Counted from the first letter of the stretch, positions 1-13,330 are shown. The stretch is DNA of 64,000 bases from Jacaranda mimosifolia (GCA_018894105.1 CM032128.1:10025001-10089000), one strand, 5' to 3'. Notes: a model not told the origin generated them from the sequence alone. Numbers and translations: made by a program.

Positions 1-463
1 TCAATAATGTTAAAATTATAAATATAACCTAAAATAATTTAATTAGATTGAGTTGAATTTATTTATTAATTAAAAATTAAAAAACTAAAAATTTAAAATA
101 AAAATAAAATATCTATTATCCTAGATAACATAATTTCTTAATTGAGAATTACATATTCTATAGTATTAAAATAACATAGTTAAATATAATTAAATCTATC
201 TATTAATTAAAATAAATAATCTAAAAATAAAATAAAAAATTAAATTTATGTATTAATCAAAGTAAATAATTTAAATAAAAATAAAATCTAAAATTTTATC
301 CTAACAATATAATTTTAATAATTTTAAATAGATAAATATTTTTAATTATTTTGAACAAAATAATGTAATGATTTTAAATAAACAACATAAGTAAAAAAAT
401 CAATTTAGGCTAATTTGATTAAAATTTATTAATTAACAACAAATAAATAAGTAAAAATGTGTG
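1..463. other. AT-rich spacer
   Basis: This stretch is almost entirely A and T, with short words such as aataaaataaa recurring. I see no coding frame of meaningful length, no transposon terminus and no RNA gene. Confidence 0.7.
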
Positions 464-690
464 TATATATATATATTTCTCCTTCCTCTACCCCCCTCCC
501 CCCCAACCCCCGACCAAGCCATGTCCAGCCAGTAGCTAGTGGCCGATCGACCATGGCAGGCTGCTGGGAAATTCAACCATGGCAAGCCGCAGATAGCAGC
601 AAGATCTAGCCATTTGTCCATAGCCAGGCCAACGGCCGGTGGTGTGGGGTTAGGGGAAGGGGGTGGATTATATATATATATATATATGTA
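464..690. repeat. GC-rich imperfect palindrome bounded by TA runs
   Basis: The left arm (about 464-512) is a TA run followed by CT/C-rich sequence. The right arm (about 637-690) is its rough reverse complement: a G-rich run followed by a (TA)n tract at about 668-688. The middle (513-636) is far more GC-rich than anything nearby and contains two CCATGGCA words. The strand could fold into a long hairpin. Short frames crossing it have no recognisable domain. It may be a foldback element or a chance low-complexity structure. Confidence 0.5.
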
Positions 691-779
691 TTTATACGAT
701 ATTTATTTTGTATATATTTATATTGATATATAAAATTTTTAATTTTTTATGTGGATTTTGTGCTATATATTTTTAAATT

Positions 780-1045
780 TTTTTTTAAAATATTTTTTTT
801 AATAAAGGTTGATTGGGCATTTCAAATTTTGTGGGATTTTTATAAATAAATCAAATTTTTGTGGCTGTTGGGAAATTAATTTTTTTTTTCATTTAACGGT
901 TTTGTCCAAACACTAACAGAGGTTAAGATGTTGTCTCAAATGTGCTAAAAAATTTAGAATTTTGGTCCTATAAGTGTCAACCTAGGTGCCAAAAGTGTGA
1001 ACCCCCTTATCCAATGGAACCAAAAATGCAATTTTCCCTAAATAG
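780..1045. repeat. Isolated element terminus related to the 1068-2580 element
   Basis: The stretch ends in ATGCAATTTTCCCT, the same terminal word as the right end of the adjacent inverted-repeat element. Its inner part (about 783-870) resembles an interior segment of that element (about 1385-1465). I found no matching left terminus upstream, so it looks like a truncated sister copy. Confidence 0.4.
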
Positions 1046-1067
1046 AAGTTTATGTGCTACAACAATG

Positions 1068-2580
1068 GGAAAAATTGCATTTTTAGTCCCATAATATAAC
1101 TGCGTTTACACTGTTGGTCCCAAAAACTTGCACTTAACCATTTTTAGTTCAAATTTCATAATTTTTTAAGCATTTTTGGTCCTCCCCCGGCCACCCACCC
1201 CTCTAAAATAAAATATATATGTTTCTATATATATATGTGTGTATATTTATATATAAATAATATATATGTATATGTCTATATATATATAAATACGTATATG
1301 TAATATATACTATTTTAAAATATTTCTTATAGAGAACTTTTGTTGTATTAGAAATTTATTTATTTATTTATTTTTAAATTTTTTTAGTGAGGGTTAAATA
1401 GACATTTCATATTTTGTGGTTCTTTTTATAAATTAACCAAATTTTAAGGGTTTGTGGATAATTTAGTCATTCTTATTTTTAATGGTTTTTGTCATGGGGG
1501 TTGTTGAGGAGGAGGAGGAGGAGAAGAGTTCTCTCTCTTTTTTTAATTATTTTGTTTATTTATTTTCTAACTAATTTATTAAATATTAATTTAAGCATTA
1601 ATATTGAGTATTAATTTAATATTATTAAAAAATAATTAATTTTTTTTATGTATTTTATTTATTTAAAATTATTTCATTATATTATTCAAAATAATTTAAA
1701 TTAGATTAAAATGATTAATATTATATCAAAATGATTAAAATTATCAAAAATTACTTATTCCAATTTATTAAAATTATATGCTAGTTCAAATTATTAAGTT
1801 TTCTTAGTTTTTATTATTAAATTATTTTACATATATTTATTATTTTGATACTATAATGTATGTGATTTAAAATTATAAAGTTATATTATTTAAGAGGTGG
1901 ATTTAATTTTTATTTTTTTCTAATTTTTGTTTATTTTGTTTTTACTTAATAAAATTATTTAATTAAATTTGATAGAACTACTTCAAATATGTTGATAGTT
2001 TTAATTTTTGTTTTAATTCAACTTTGATTTAACAAACATTCAATACATATGAAATTTTATTAATAATAAAATATATTTAAATTTATTATGAGTAATTTAA
2101 ATAATATTAAAATTACACCCTAATGGTATGAAAAATATTACAAATAGGCTCAAGGACATTTCTATTTAAAAAATAATCGGAATAATTATCAAGGGATATT
2201 TTTGAATTTTGACATAAATTTTCAAATGACATTAGCAAATTTGTTAATGGAAGCTAACTTGAATTGAGCAAAATACTAGGGACTCCTTGTAATTTCTTTG
2301 GGTTGATTTGTAAATGAATCAAACCTTAGGGGGTTATATGTAATTAATCCAAAAAAGATATTAAAAGTATCAGTGGGTCTTTTCATAAATAGATCAAACT
2401 TGAGGGGATTGTTTTATAAATTTAAAACAGTTTCCATTAAGGATTTAAGGAAATTTTGGACGGAGGACCAAATGTGCTTAGAAAATTATAAAATTTGGAC
2501 TAAAAATGATCTAGAACTAATTTTTGGGACCAACAGTGTAAACGCAATTATATTATGGGGCTAAAAATGTAATTTTCCCT
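1068..2580. mobile_element. Non-autonomous TIR element, MULE-like (about 1.5 kb)
   Basis: The first 120-130 bases read as an imperfect inverted copy of the last 120-130. Both ends share GTTTACACTGTTGGTCCCAA and TTTTTAG(T/C)CCCATAATATAA when the right end is reverse-complemented. Flanks are acaacaatg (1059-1067) and acaactatg (2581-2589), a 9-bp target duplication with one mismatch. A 9-bp duplication and long inverted termini are typical of Mutator-like elements. The interior has microsatellite TA and no transposase-like frame; the 63-codon frame at 2373-2564 lies mostly in the right inverted repeat. The class call is inference, the termini are direct observation. Confidence 0.72.
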
Positions 2581-2589
2581 ACAACTATG

Positions 2590-3780
2590 CTTACATTCAT
2601 TTACTACATGAATTGGTAATGTAAATTAAAGATAGTCATCCTGATATGGTATAATGTAGAGAAAGTATTAGTTTAGAGGTTATTTATTATTAAATATAAT
2701 GAATTATTAATAAACGTTGACTAAGTATAAATGAATGCCATAACCACTATACAAATTATTTATCCATCTATACTATTATAAAAAGAAAGCCTATTTTATC
2801 TATAAAATAGAAGTTACTTGATGCGATTTTACAAATTTTAAGCTTTAATTTTCTATAGAATAAATCTAGAGATATAATGATAAAATTGAAAATTCATGTA
2901 TACTAAAAATAGTTATGATACCAATTTTTGAATGTACCAAATTTACCCTTTTCACTTATTGCATATATTCAATTAAATTAGATTGTAATCATAATATGAT
3001 TTTCAAACAACCACTCATTGATTTAATAGTTATCATTATTTCTCCTACAAGCACTAATATTTTAAAGCATTCTTATTATTTTTCCTAAAACCACTAATGT
3101 ACTAAAAACTACCATCATTTCTTCTATAACCACACATATACTAGAAAAATCTCATTATTTTTGTCAAATATTTTGTTTTCCATTAATTTCTTAGAATTGA
3201 CTAATTTATAAGGTGCCTAGCAATTGGATTTTTCTTATGATTACAATCATTATCTATATCTTATCTAATTAAATTGGAATGCGTGTGTAAGAAAAAGATA
3301 TAAGATTTCCGTAACAATGATATTAAATTTATATTGAAAATGGGAAACATGATGCTTTTATTTGCACAAATAATATGATTAAATTTCGGGGAGCTTGTTA
3401 AGATCCTAAAAATAAGTTAAGAACTCCTTATTTTTTTTAAAAAATGCTTCTAAGTTTTTGACATCTTATTTTAAAATCTTTATAAGCTCTTTTCTTAACA
3501 AGATTACGAAACACTTTATGACATCTTACAAACTACCAAACATCTTATAAAATATTTTGAGAAGCTTATAAACTCACCCAAACAACTTTTAAATATTTCA
3601 CAATATCTAACTATACTCTATACCTATAATATAAGATGAATATATCATTTTATAATTTTATTTTGTATATTTGTACTATTATTAATTTAGAAAACTAATA
3701 ACATTTATCTAAATATAAAACTTAAACTCTAAATCCTAAAATCTCACAACTCTATAAGTTTTAAACCTCAAAATATTAAT
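2590..3780. other. AT-rich spacer with a degenerate minisatellite
   Basis: No gene or element terminus was recognised. Between about 3005 and 3175 a unit of roughly 45-50 bases (containing cattatttctcctacaa and accactaat) recurs three to four times with many differences. The last bases, aatag (3781-3785), are the left copy of the target duplication of the next element. Confidence 0.55.
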
Positions 3781-3785
3781 AATAG

Positions 3786-6700
3786 TGTAACACCTCTAAA
3801 ATTGGGTATTTGAGAAAATAAGGATTTAGAAATCAAGATATTGGTTGGTTAAATTTTAGAGCTCGAAAAATATATAGGAAGGACTTAATTGCTTGGAAAT
3901 TGAAAGTTCTGGGGTCGAATCGCAATTTGAGAAGACTTGATTGACCAACATTTAGAAAGTTTTGCGGGTCAAAATGGGAATATTTTAGGTCGAATGGGCT
4001 AATGTTAGGCACTAAGAAAGTTTGGGGACCGAATTGAGAAATGGAAAAATTCTGGAGGACTCAATTGGAGGCATGACAGAAGTTTTGGGGGCCAATTTTT
4101 TATTTCAGAAAGTTGGATTATATATAGCATTTCCTCCCCCAAGCTTTCTTTATTTTCACATGCACCCCTCTTCAATCTCTTACGGCAACCTTCTCTGTCG
4201 AGTAGCAAAACCCAGTATATTATACACCATTTTTCTCCTCTCTTCACGGTGAATACTTTGATACCATTTTCTTCCAAAACCCATCGGTGGAATGGCCAGA
4301 ATTGGAGCTCAAAGTTTTGGCCACAACAGAGGTGGTGGTCGCGACGTCTCCAGCAGCGAAAGCTACAACCTAGGTGGTGGTTCTGGTAGTTCTTAGCTCG
4401 AGGATCATAATGGTAGCCTTAGATTGAAGTTTGGCTCAACAGTGATGGCGAATTTGGAGGTAGACAACAACGGCAGATGTAGTGGTGTTGTGATGTTTTT
4501 TGGCTAATTGAGGGCCTTACCAACGACAAAACTTGAAATTTCTTGGGGTGTTGGACTACTTTCATTGAAAGGCATTGAACAGTGGTGTGTTAGCTATTTC
4601 TGGCAGTGGCAAACGACAGACAGTGGCATGGTGGCAAAGTTAAGGCAAAATCTTCGCCTCGTCATGACGATTGTGGCGGTGTAATTGGTTTTTGATTTTG
4701 AGGTTCCAATTGAAATATCTTAGGTAATGATCAAAAGTTGAAATTGATATTTTGTACCGTTTATTTTATCTAATCTTGTATATTATTAAGGAAGATGAAA
4801 GGATTTTATATGGGATTTAGATATAGACCATGCATGTGTATTTATATGTATTAGTACGCTCGAATTTGTATTATCATTTGATAATTTTAGGTCAATTGAT
4901 TTTTTTAAAGGATTAAAACCCTAATTTTATAGATATGAGACTTAAGTGACGAATTGGGCTATTTTAAGATAATTGGATTGTTATTATTGACTTGGTGTGA
5001 CGTGTAAAGTTCAAATATGTAATTAAGGACCTGATTATGCCCTCTTTACCAGAACCAAAATGAACTTTGTAAATATTTTCTTAACAACGATATAATTAGT
5101 ACGTTTTATAATGATAATGTCGAATGAACCTTAAATTACCACATTAATCGAGTAATTATTGATTTTAAACTATTATTTGCGTAATTGTAATTATAGGATT
5201 GAATGAGGATCTTAACAGTAGACCTATTCTTTTGGTTAGGTGCCGTGGAGCTGGGTCCCACGGACCAATAGGCTATGACTACATCTATGAGGTTACGAAG
5301 GTGAGGGTTCACCGCTCTGGTATTTGACTTGTATAAGCCTGTTCGTTATTTGTTATATACCCCTATGATAAGTTGTTCTTATTCTAGGAAATAATTGATT
5401 CTCGATTATTGAATTCCGTTACTATTTGAACTCTTGATTGTTATTTGTTTAATATATCATAAACCCTTGTGAGGGTCCATCAATCTGGCACTTGTTTTAT
5501 ATGCCTATCTGTTGTTGGTGGTATACCCCTATGTGGGTTAATCTTGTTTCTATTCTGTAACTGCATCTTATTTATTGAAATTTGTGAATCATTCAGAATC
5601 TTGCTTGTTATCTGTTAACTATTTGGTATACCCCTATAAGCATTTCTTTCTTGAATTTGCTCCTGATAAGAATTTAGCATGTTTATTTTGGTGCCAAGAA
5701 CTCATGTTGTCTTGCTTAATATCGATCGGTCTAAATTCATTTTGCTTATCACATGTTTGGTCCTATCGGTTTGTGTGGGTCTGTCTTGTGTGTTATTGAT
5801 TTGCCTTGTCAGAAATTTGGTTGTTAATGTTTGATATATGTATGAAGATATGTTGGCCGAGTGTCGATCCTAGCGGAATGCTTGGAATCGCGGTACTGCT
5901 AAGGGCTATCCCTTGGGTATCAACGATAGTCGGGGGCTATATCTGGGCATCCACAATCTATCAGGTACCAAGTTGTCAGGTTTGGGCAAGTTTAGTCTGA
6001 CTGGAATAAGGAGAATCGGATATGCATGTCATGTTATGATCGATTGCATATGTTACTTGGGTTTGCTTGATTTTGATTGTATTTTAATTATTTGTATTCT
6101 GCTCATGGAGTAACAAGGACGGTGTAGTTTCTTAGTCTAGATCGGGCTGTTATCCGGGCCGAACGAGCCTTCTGCATTTCCTCCCGAACTGATTCGATTG
6201 GTAATATCTCGGGCGGTTTACTGAATGCGCTTTCTGTATTTCTTCCAGAACTGATCTGATTAAGACGATCCTGGGTCATTCGAGCCGACAATCACAACTA
6301 CCGAGCTAGTACCTAGTAATAACCTTGAATGAGATAATGCCTATTTGCTAAACTTGTTAATGCATGTATCCTGATATGTTCATGTTCTAACTATTAATTG
6401 ATGATTTATTAAGTTGATTCTTCCTCGAAAGATCCCTACTGCCTATTGTTAAAATTATCCCTCACTAAGTCCTTTGAACTTACCTCCTGTATTATTAATG
6501 TTTTTTTTAGATAAGGATTAGGTGATGGACTTGGATTCCAGGTTAGATCGGCGAATACATTTTGTAACAGAATAGATATTTGTATATGCTTATGGGTTCA
6601 CTTGAATGTTAAGCTTTAACTTAGAGATATTGTGATATGTCAAGTTGAATTATGATGTACGGTATGTATAATATGATGCACATTATGGGATCAGTGATGG

Positions 6701-6865
6701 TGTGTATGTAGTACTTTTGTTGAGGGTGCTTAAGTTGAAGTCTGTTGTTGTCTCTGATAAGTTTTGAAAAGTACTGATAGGCTTATTGATTGTTTATAGG
6801 TTAAGATTTAAGTCTGAACAGGTGACATCTCAGCTTAGGGATTATTCTGCGGGTGGGGTGCTACA
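3786..6865 (+). repeat. 5' LTR of the 3.8-12.3 kb element
   Basis: A direct repeat of 9264-12270 that starts TGTAACACC and ends GGTGCTACA (TG...CA). It is about 3.08 kb, unusually long for an LTR. It contains small internal tandem repeats: two copies of a unit of about 35 bases with GGGCTAT (about 5883-5960) and two copies of a unit of about 75 bases with TTCCTCCCGAACTGATTCG-like sequence (about 6150-6290). The short frames inside are not conserved in the other LTR and are treated as chance. Confidence 0.88.
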
Positions 6866-6867
6866 GG

Positions 6868-6880
6868 TGGTATTAGAGCC
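6868..6880 (+). promoter_or_regulatory. Primer-binding site (initiator tRNA-Met type)
   Basis: TGGTATTAGAGCC lies two bases after the LTR end. The standard plant site complementary to the 3' end of initiator methionine tRNA begins TGGTATCAGAGC, so one base differs (C to T). It would prime minus-strand DNA synthesis. Confidence 0.85.
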
Positions 6881-9251
6881 CAGGTTTCTGATGACCTAGG
6901 TTAATATGGGGTTGATTTTTGTAACTAGAATTGATAGGTTACTAGAGATTAAACTTGTATTGGGAACTGATTTGGATGTAAACACTCGGGTTAAGGAAAA
7001 CATAAGCTATGCTAGGATTTGATCTTGGAATATGATTTATGGAATGAGACATTTTTTGGTAATAGAGACTGAGCTTGACTTTGGAAATACTTTAGATGTG
7101 TGTACTTGAATTAAAGAGTACTCGAGTCATGATGGGATATGATTTTTGGAATATGAAATTTTGGATAGGAAAATATGAAGTTTGATTATGGAATTACTTG
7201 AGGAATTGAGTAGGATATGAATCTTTGGGATAAGGCTCGACGTTAAAAAAATGAATGGTTATGGCCAGGGTGGCCAACCAGTGTATAACCTCTTACTACT
7301 GTTATGTTAGGCATATAAATGTATGGTTAATGGTAATAATGATGCTGTTGAAATTTTGACGTTAGGTGAGCAATATCCGTTAAGGTTGAATTTGATGAGT
7401 AGATGACCGATTGAGAAAAATTTGTATTCAGTATGAAGAGAGTTATTTGATAAATCAATGTTGTACGGGTGATATTCATGGAAGTTATAAATAATGAGTA
7501 AGGATCATTTTGAGAAGGTACGTAGTGCTAGCATGTGCAATTTGAGGATGCTTGCATTAAAAATATCCCATGGGAAGAGACGAAGGTGATATTAGGTCTT
7601 GTCTCTCCCTTGCTTATAGATTTGAAGACAGAAAGACTGTGGTATAAACTTAATGTAGTGGGGGGGATGGATCTTATAACCCTATTAATGAGCAAATAAG
7701 GTTAGTAAACTTGATGAAAAGGAGATGAGTACTTACCTACTTTTATGAGGAATCTAGCATCACTGATAAGAATCAATAGAACAATAGTAAGAGCTTGACA
7801 AAACCCATCAAGTTTGAGAAATTGGGATATCGTTTTTCCTCATAAGTTATTTAACCAAATGCACTGTTTGAGGTTTGTTTAGAATCAAAGTTAAAGATAC
7901 TATTGAATGAGAAACTCAAGAAGAATATGGGCCAAGAATTTCCCTCTACTTGTAATATAGATATTATGAATTAAGATAATATTTTTAGATTTGTTTATAA
8001 GGATCTTATTGGAACCTCTGAATTGCTTAGAATTGAGGAAATAGCCATATTACATGTGTTTAGGCTATAATCTCACAAACATTAAGGAAATGACTCTATT
8101 AAGGTTATGGATAATTAAGTACGACTAGAAAATATATCAAAAGTATGAAAGTTCCTAGAGTTTTTCCAATTGGTACCAATGGTATATTGAGGGTTTTTCC
8201 AACCGATAAGTGCGTTGGTGAAATCAACTAAGGAAATGCTAAGTGTATATATATCTTGTAAACAAGATTTGGTTAAATGAGAATGATCTCATATGCCTTG
8301 GGAAACTGAAGCTATAGGAAAACAATCTTTCCTATGTTTAGGATTATTGAGATGGTGATTGCTTAAATGAAACCGAAATATCATTTAAGAGTAGAGAAAG
8401 TGAAATTCTTTCGGATTGTGAATGTACTAGTAAGTATGATCTGGGTCACTCTTAAGAATTGACAAACACTCTGGGTTCGGAAATGAAATTACTGCATTCA
8501 AGTGTTGGCAAAATAAGTGAAGGTTAGGTATAAATATCACAAAGATAAAGGAAAATCGATAGTTGAGAGTACTATATAAGTTTTGAACATCATAAATAAG
8601 TTTGATCCCACGTATTTTGACTATATCTCTTAGATGCAAATAATGGAGTAGCAGATTGGTTTCCTGTGACTATATCTAGTATGTTAAGTTTAACTTGACT
8701 ACCTCTTTAACGTAAATATCATGTAAGTATGAACTTATGGTGTTGTTAGTCATTTGTTGTTGTACCCGCTTTTGTGACCTATTAAATAGCAGTATGCACA
8801 CAATCAGGATAGAATGGAGAAACTTTTAAGTAAGGGAATGATATATGACGATGAGCATGAAGCGCTCAGCGGTTTATGGAATCACCAAGGAGGTTTAAAA
8901 TTTCTTTTTGGGAAAGTTTAATTTACTTCACATAAATTCGATTGTGGAAATCAAGAAAACTTTAAGTGATGATAGCTAACAAAACTATGAATCATGGGAT
9001 TATTAGTAAATCCTAGAAATATAAGGTGACACCACTGCCTTAGTAAAATGGATATGTTGGAGAGAATCAGGAAAAGGAGATTCTTAATACCTTAGCAAGA
9101 TAAATGTCACCGAGGGATTGAGAAGGTATATCCTAATAAAGAGTAAAATTCACATATGATTAGGGCAATGAGGAAACAAGAGTGTTACATATACCAGTGT
9201 TAACTAAAGTTCTTTCAGTCAGAGATAAGAATCAGGAGGCCAAATTCTTTT
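6881..9251 (+). other. Interior of the long-LTR element, no recognisable ORF
   Basis: This 2.4 kb region is rich in stops in all frames and I recognise no domain. A short stretch near 8365-8460 vaguely resembles the region of RT after the catalytic motif, but it is too degraded to claim. It may be a decayed pol remnant or a genuinely non-coding interior. Confidence 0.55.
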
Positions 9252-9263
9252 AAGGGAGAGGTC
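9252..9263 (+). promoter_or_regulatory. Polypurine tract
   Basis: AAGGGAGAGGTC directly precedes the TGTAACACC start of the 3' LTR. Purine-rich sequence here is the plus-strand primer of LTR retrotransposons. Confidence 0.8.
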
Positions 9264-12200
9264 TGTAACACCCCTAAAATTGGGGATTTGAGAAAATAAG
9301 GATTTAGAAATCAAGATATTAGTTGGTTAAATTTTAGGGCTCGAAAAATAAATAAGAAAGAATTAATTGCTTGGAAATTAGAAGTTTTGGGGTCGAATCA
9401 TAATTTGAGAAGACTTGATTGACCAACATTTAGAAAGTTTTTTGGATCAAAGTGGGAATATTTTGGGACAAATGGGCTAATGTTAGGCACTAAGGAAGTT
9501 TGGGAACCAAATTGAGAAATGAAAGAATTCGATGACTCAATTAGAGGCTGGGTAGAAGTTTTGGTGGCCAATTTTGGATTTTAGAAAGTTAGATTATATA
9601 TATAGCATTTCCTCCCCAGCTTTTTTCATTTTCACATGCACCCGTCTTCAACCTCTTCCAGCAACCTTCTTCGTCGAGCAACAAAACCCAGTATATTATA
9701 CACCATTTTGGTCCTCTCTTCACAGTGAACACTTTGATACTATTTTCTTCCAAAACCCATCAATGTAACGACCGAAATTGGAGCTCAAAATTTCAGTCGT
9801 GTTTGGCCACGGCGGGGGTGGCAGTCGCGATGTCTTTGGTGGCGAAAGCTGCAATTTGGGTGATAGCTCTAGTAGTTCTCATCCCGAGGATCATAATGGT
9901 AGCCTTGGATTGAAGTTTGGCTCGATGGTGGTGGCGAATTTGGAGTTAGACAACAATGGCAGAGGTAGTGGTGCTGTGGCATTTTTTGGCCAATTGAGGG
10001 CCTTCCCGATGGTGACACATGAAATTTCTTAGCGCGTTGGACTGCTCTTATTGAAAGGCGTTAAACAGTAGTGGTGTTGGCCATTCCAGCTATGGCACGA
10101 CAACGAAGTTGAGGTAGAATCTTCGACTCATTGGGATGATCGTGGTGGTATAATTTGTTTGTGATTTTGAGGTTTCGGTTGAGATATCTTGGGTAATGAC
10201 CAGAAGTTGGAATTGATATTTTGTACCATTTATTTTACCGAATCTTGTATATTGTTAAGAAAGATGAAAGGATTTGATATGGGATTTAGATATGGACCAT
10301 ACATGTGTATTTATATGTATTAATGCGCCCGAATTTGTATTATCATATGATAATTTGGGGTTAATTGAGTTTATTAAAGGATTAAAACTCTAATTTTATG
10401 GATTTGAGACTTAGGTGACAAATTGGGTTATTTAAGATAATTGGACTATTATTATTAACTTGGTGTAACATGTCGAGGTCAAATATGTAATTAAGGACTT
10501 GATTATGTCCTCTTTACAGGAACCAAAATGAACCCTGTAAATATTTTCGTAATAACGATATAATTAGCATATTTCATAATGATAATGCCGAATGAACCTT
10601 AAATTACCGTATTACCCGAGTAATTAGTACTTTTAGGTTGTTATTCGTATAATTTTAATTATAGGATCGAATGAAGATCTTGATAGTGAACCTATTCTTT
10701 TGGTTAGGTGCTGTGAAGCTGGGTCCCACGAACTATTATGCTATGACTACATCTCTAAGATTACGGAGGTGAGGGTCCACCGCTCTGGTATTTGACTTGT
10801 ATAAGCCTGTTCGTTATTTGTTGTATGCCCCTGTAAGGGTTAAGTTGTTCTTGTTCTGGGAAATAATTTATTCTCGATTATTAAATTCTGTTATTGTTTG
10901 AACTCTTGATTGTTATTTGTTCATTATATTGTAAACCCTTATAAAGGTCTGCCAATCTGGCACTTGTTTTATATACCTATATGTTGTTGGTGGTATACCG
11001 TTGTATAGATTAATCTTGTTTCTGTTCTATAACTGTATCTTATTTATTGAAATCCGTGAATCGTTCAAAATCTTGCATGTTATCTGTTAACTGTTTGGTA
11101 TATCCCTGTGAGGGTTCCTTTCTTGAATTTGTTCTAGATAAAAATTCAGCCTATCTATTATAACGCCAAGAACTCATGTTGTCTTGCTTGATATCGATCG
11201 ATCTGAATTCGTTCTGCTTATCACATGTTTAGTCCTGTCGATTTGTGTGAATCTCTCATGTATGTTATTGACTTGCCTTATCAGAAATCTATTTGTTGAT
11301 TTTTGATATATGTACTGAGATATGTTAGCCGAGTGTTGATCCTAGCGAAATGCTTGGAATCACGGTACCGCTAGGGGCTATTCCCTGGGTATTAGGGATA
11401 CCGCTGGGGCTATCCCTTGGGTATCAGTGATGAGCCGGGAGCTATTCCCTAGGCATTAGCAATCTGTCAAGTACCAAACTAACTAGAATAAACAGAATCG
11501 GATATGCATGTCATGTTATGATTTGTTGGACTCGATTGTTTGTATTCTACTCATGGAGCAACAAGGACGTTGTAGTTTCTTAGTCTAGATCGGGTTGTTG
11601 TCCAGTCGAACAAGCCATCTGTATTTCCTTCTGAACTGATTCAATTAAGACGTTCTTAAGCCGTTTGCTGAACAAGTTGTCTGTATTTCCTCCAAAATTG
11701 ATTCGATTGAGACGATCCCGGGCCGTTCGAGCCGACAATCACAACTGCTTAGCTAGTACCCACTAATAACCTTGAATGAGATAATGCATGTTTGCTAAAC
11801 TTGTTAATGCTTGTATCTTGATATGTTCCTATTTAGATTGTTAATTAATGATTTGTTGAGTTGATTCTTCCTCGACAAATCCCAACTGCCTGTTGTTAAA
11901 ATTATCCCTCACTAAGTCCTTTGGACTTACCTCCTATATTATTCATGTTTTTCCCAGATAAGGATTAGGTGATGGACTTGGACTCCTAGTTGGATCAGCG
12001 AGTACATTTTGTAATAGAATAGATGTTTGTATCTGCTTATGGGTTCACTTAAATGTTAAGCTTTAACTTAGAGATATTTTGATATGTCAGATTGAATTAT
12101 GATCTACTGTATGTATAATACTTTTGTTGAGGTTACTTAAGTTGAAGTCAACTGCTGTCTCTGATAAGTTTTGAAAAGTTCTGATAGGCCTATTGATTGT

Positions 12201-12270
12201 TTATAGGTTAAGATTTAAGTCTGAATAGGTGACATCTCAGCTTAGGGATTATCCTGAGCAGAGTGCTACA
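9264..12270 (+). repeat. 3' LTR of the 3.8-12.3 kb element
   Basis: A direct repeat of 3786-6865 with the same TG...CA ends. It differs by substitutions and by local repeat number: the GGGCTAT unit near 11352-11470 is present three times here against two in the 5' LTR. It is followed by the second AATAG. Confidence 0.88.
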
Positions 12271-12275
12271 AATAG

Positions 12276-13330
12276 AGAATATTTTTATTGATTAACAATA
12301 TTATATCTACATATCTAAAACTAAATGTCAATATTCAATAGCCATCATAAAATCAAATTTTTTAAAATTATATTAAAATATAATATATAAAAATATTAAG
12401 TTTCAAGATATGAATTAGAATCATATATAACAAACTAGTAAATAATTAAATTTTGAATTTAAAAATTTTTAAATTAAAAAAATTAATTACTATAATTAAA
12501 TAAAAATGATCAAAATGAAACTTGGACTCGTGATTAGTTTATTTCTTTTATCCCTCGATAATTGGATTCATATATATTTGAACGGTGCATTAACTTAAAA
12601 CTTATCATGGATATTGTAACTTATGATTTTAGTTTCTTCATAATTTTAGTTAATCTATATCAAATGTTAAAATCTTAAAAATTTGATAAATCAACAATTA
12701 TCAAACTCAACTAGAATGCATTGATATATATTGCTTGAATTAAATTCAACTCACATTAGGAGTTCGTTAAGTTTCGAACATTCAACCTTACACTTTACAT
12801 GTGAGACTTATGACACTGAACCAAGGACCACTCAACAAATTAAAGTCAATTTTGTTTCTGAACAATAACAACTTACAATATAAACTTGCTGATATGAAAA
12901 TTAAGTCTAAAGACTGCTAAATATATAATATAAATATATGAAAAAAAACCTATAAAATTTGACCAGGTAAAACTAATTATCAACTGGAAATTTTTTTATT
13001 TCCATGACAAAGTACTTTTCACTTCATTTTGATAGTCCCGTCAGTTTTTGAAACCTTTCTCTCCAATTGAAAAATTATATATTTAATAATTATATAAATA
13101 AAAATACTTATATAATTAATATATATTTTAATAATTATGTAAATAGGAAAACTAGAGAATAATAATTTTATACTTTTATAATTACCCAAATAAATATTCC
13201 CTCCCTCATTATTTTAACACCCTTCAAAATTTTATCTCCCTCCAAAATTAGCCCTCCCCTCATCTGTTAAGAAATAAAGAATTAGAATAAATCAATTTCC
13301 TTTATTCCTTTTTCCTGCGTTACTGACTCG
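12276..13330. other. AT-rich spacer
   Basis: Before the insertion this sequence continued directly from 3780. I see AT-rich sequence with no gene. From about 13320 composition shifts to C-rich (ttcgccatcgtcgactcac), resembling a 5' leader or N-terminal coding debris. Confidence 0.5.

Larger units (their letters stand above)
3786..12270 (+). mobile_element. Long-LTR retrotransposon without recognisable coding capacity (LARD-like)
   Basis: This is a complete LTR element. It has direct terminal repeats of about 3.0-3.1 kb beginning TGTAACACC and ending GTGCTACA, a primer-binding site after the first LTR, a purine tract before the second, and a perfect 5-bp duplication AATAG at 3781-3785 and 12271-12275. 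The interior is only 2.4 kb and shows no gag, protease, RT or integrase motif I can defend. That matches the large retrotransposon derivative (LARD) layout, which relies on proteins from an autonomous relative. In the first 230 or so bases I counted about 20 differences between the LTRs, so insertion is not recent. The related element at 34314-42085 has similar LTR length, the same terminal words and some shared phrases, suggesting a Ty3/gypsy (Tekay/Del-type) origin. Confidence 0.88.

Noticed and set aside
4005..4277. Frames within the long LTR (4005-4277, 4022-4252, 9574-10032)
   Set aside because: They lie in LTR sequence and are not conserved as frames between the two LTR copies.
8365..8460. 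Possible RT fragment in the long-LTR element interior
   Set aside because: Similarity to the segment after the RT catalytic motif is too weak to distinguish from chance without a search.
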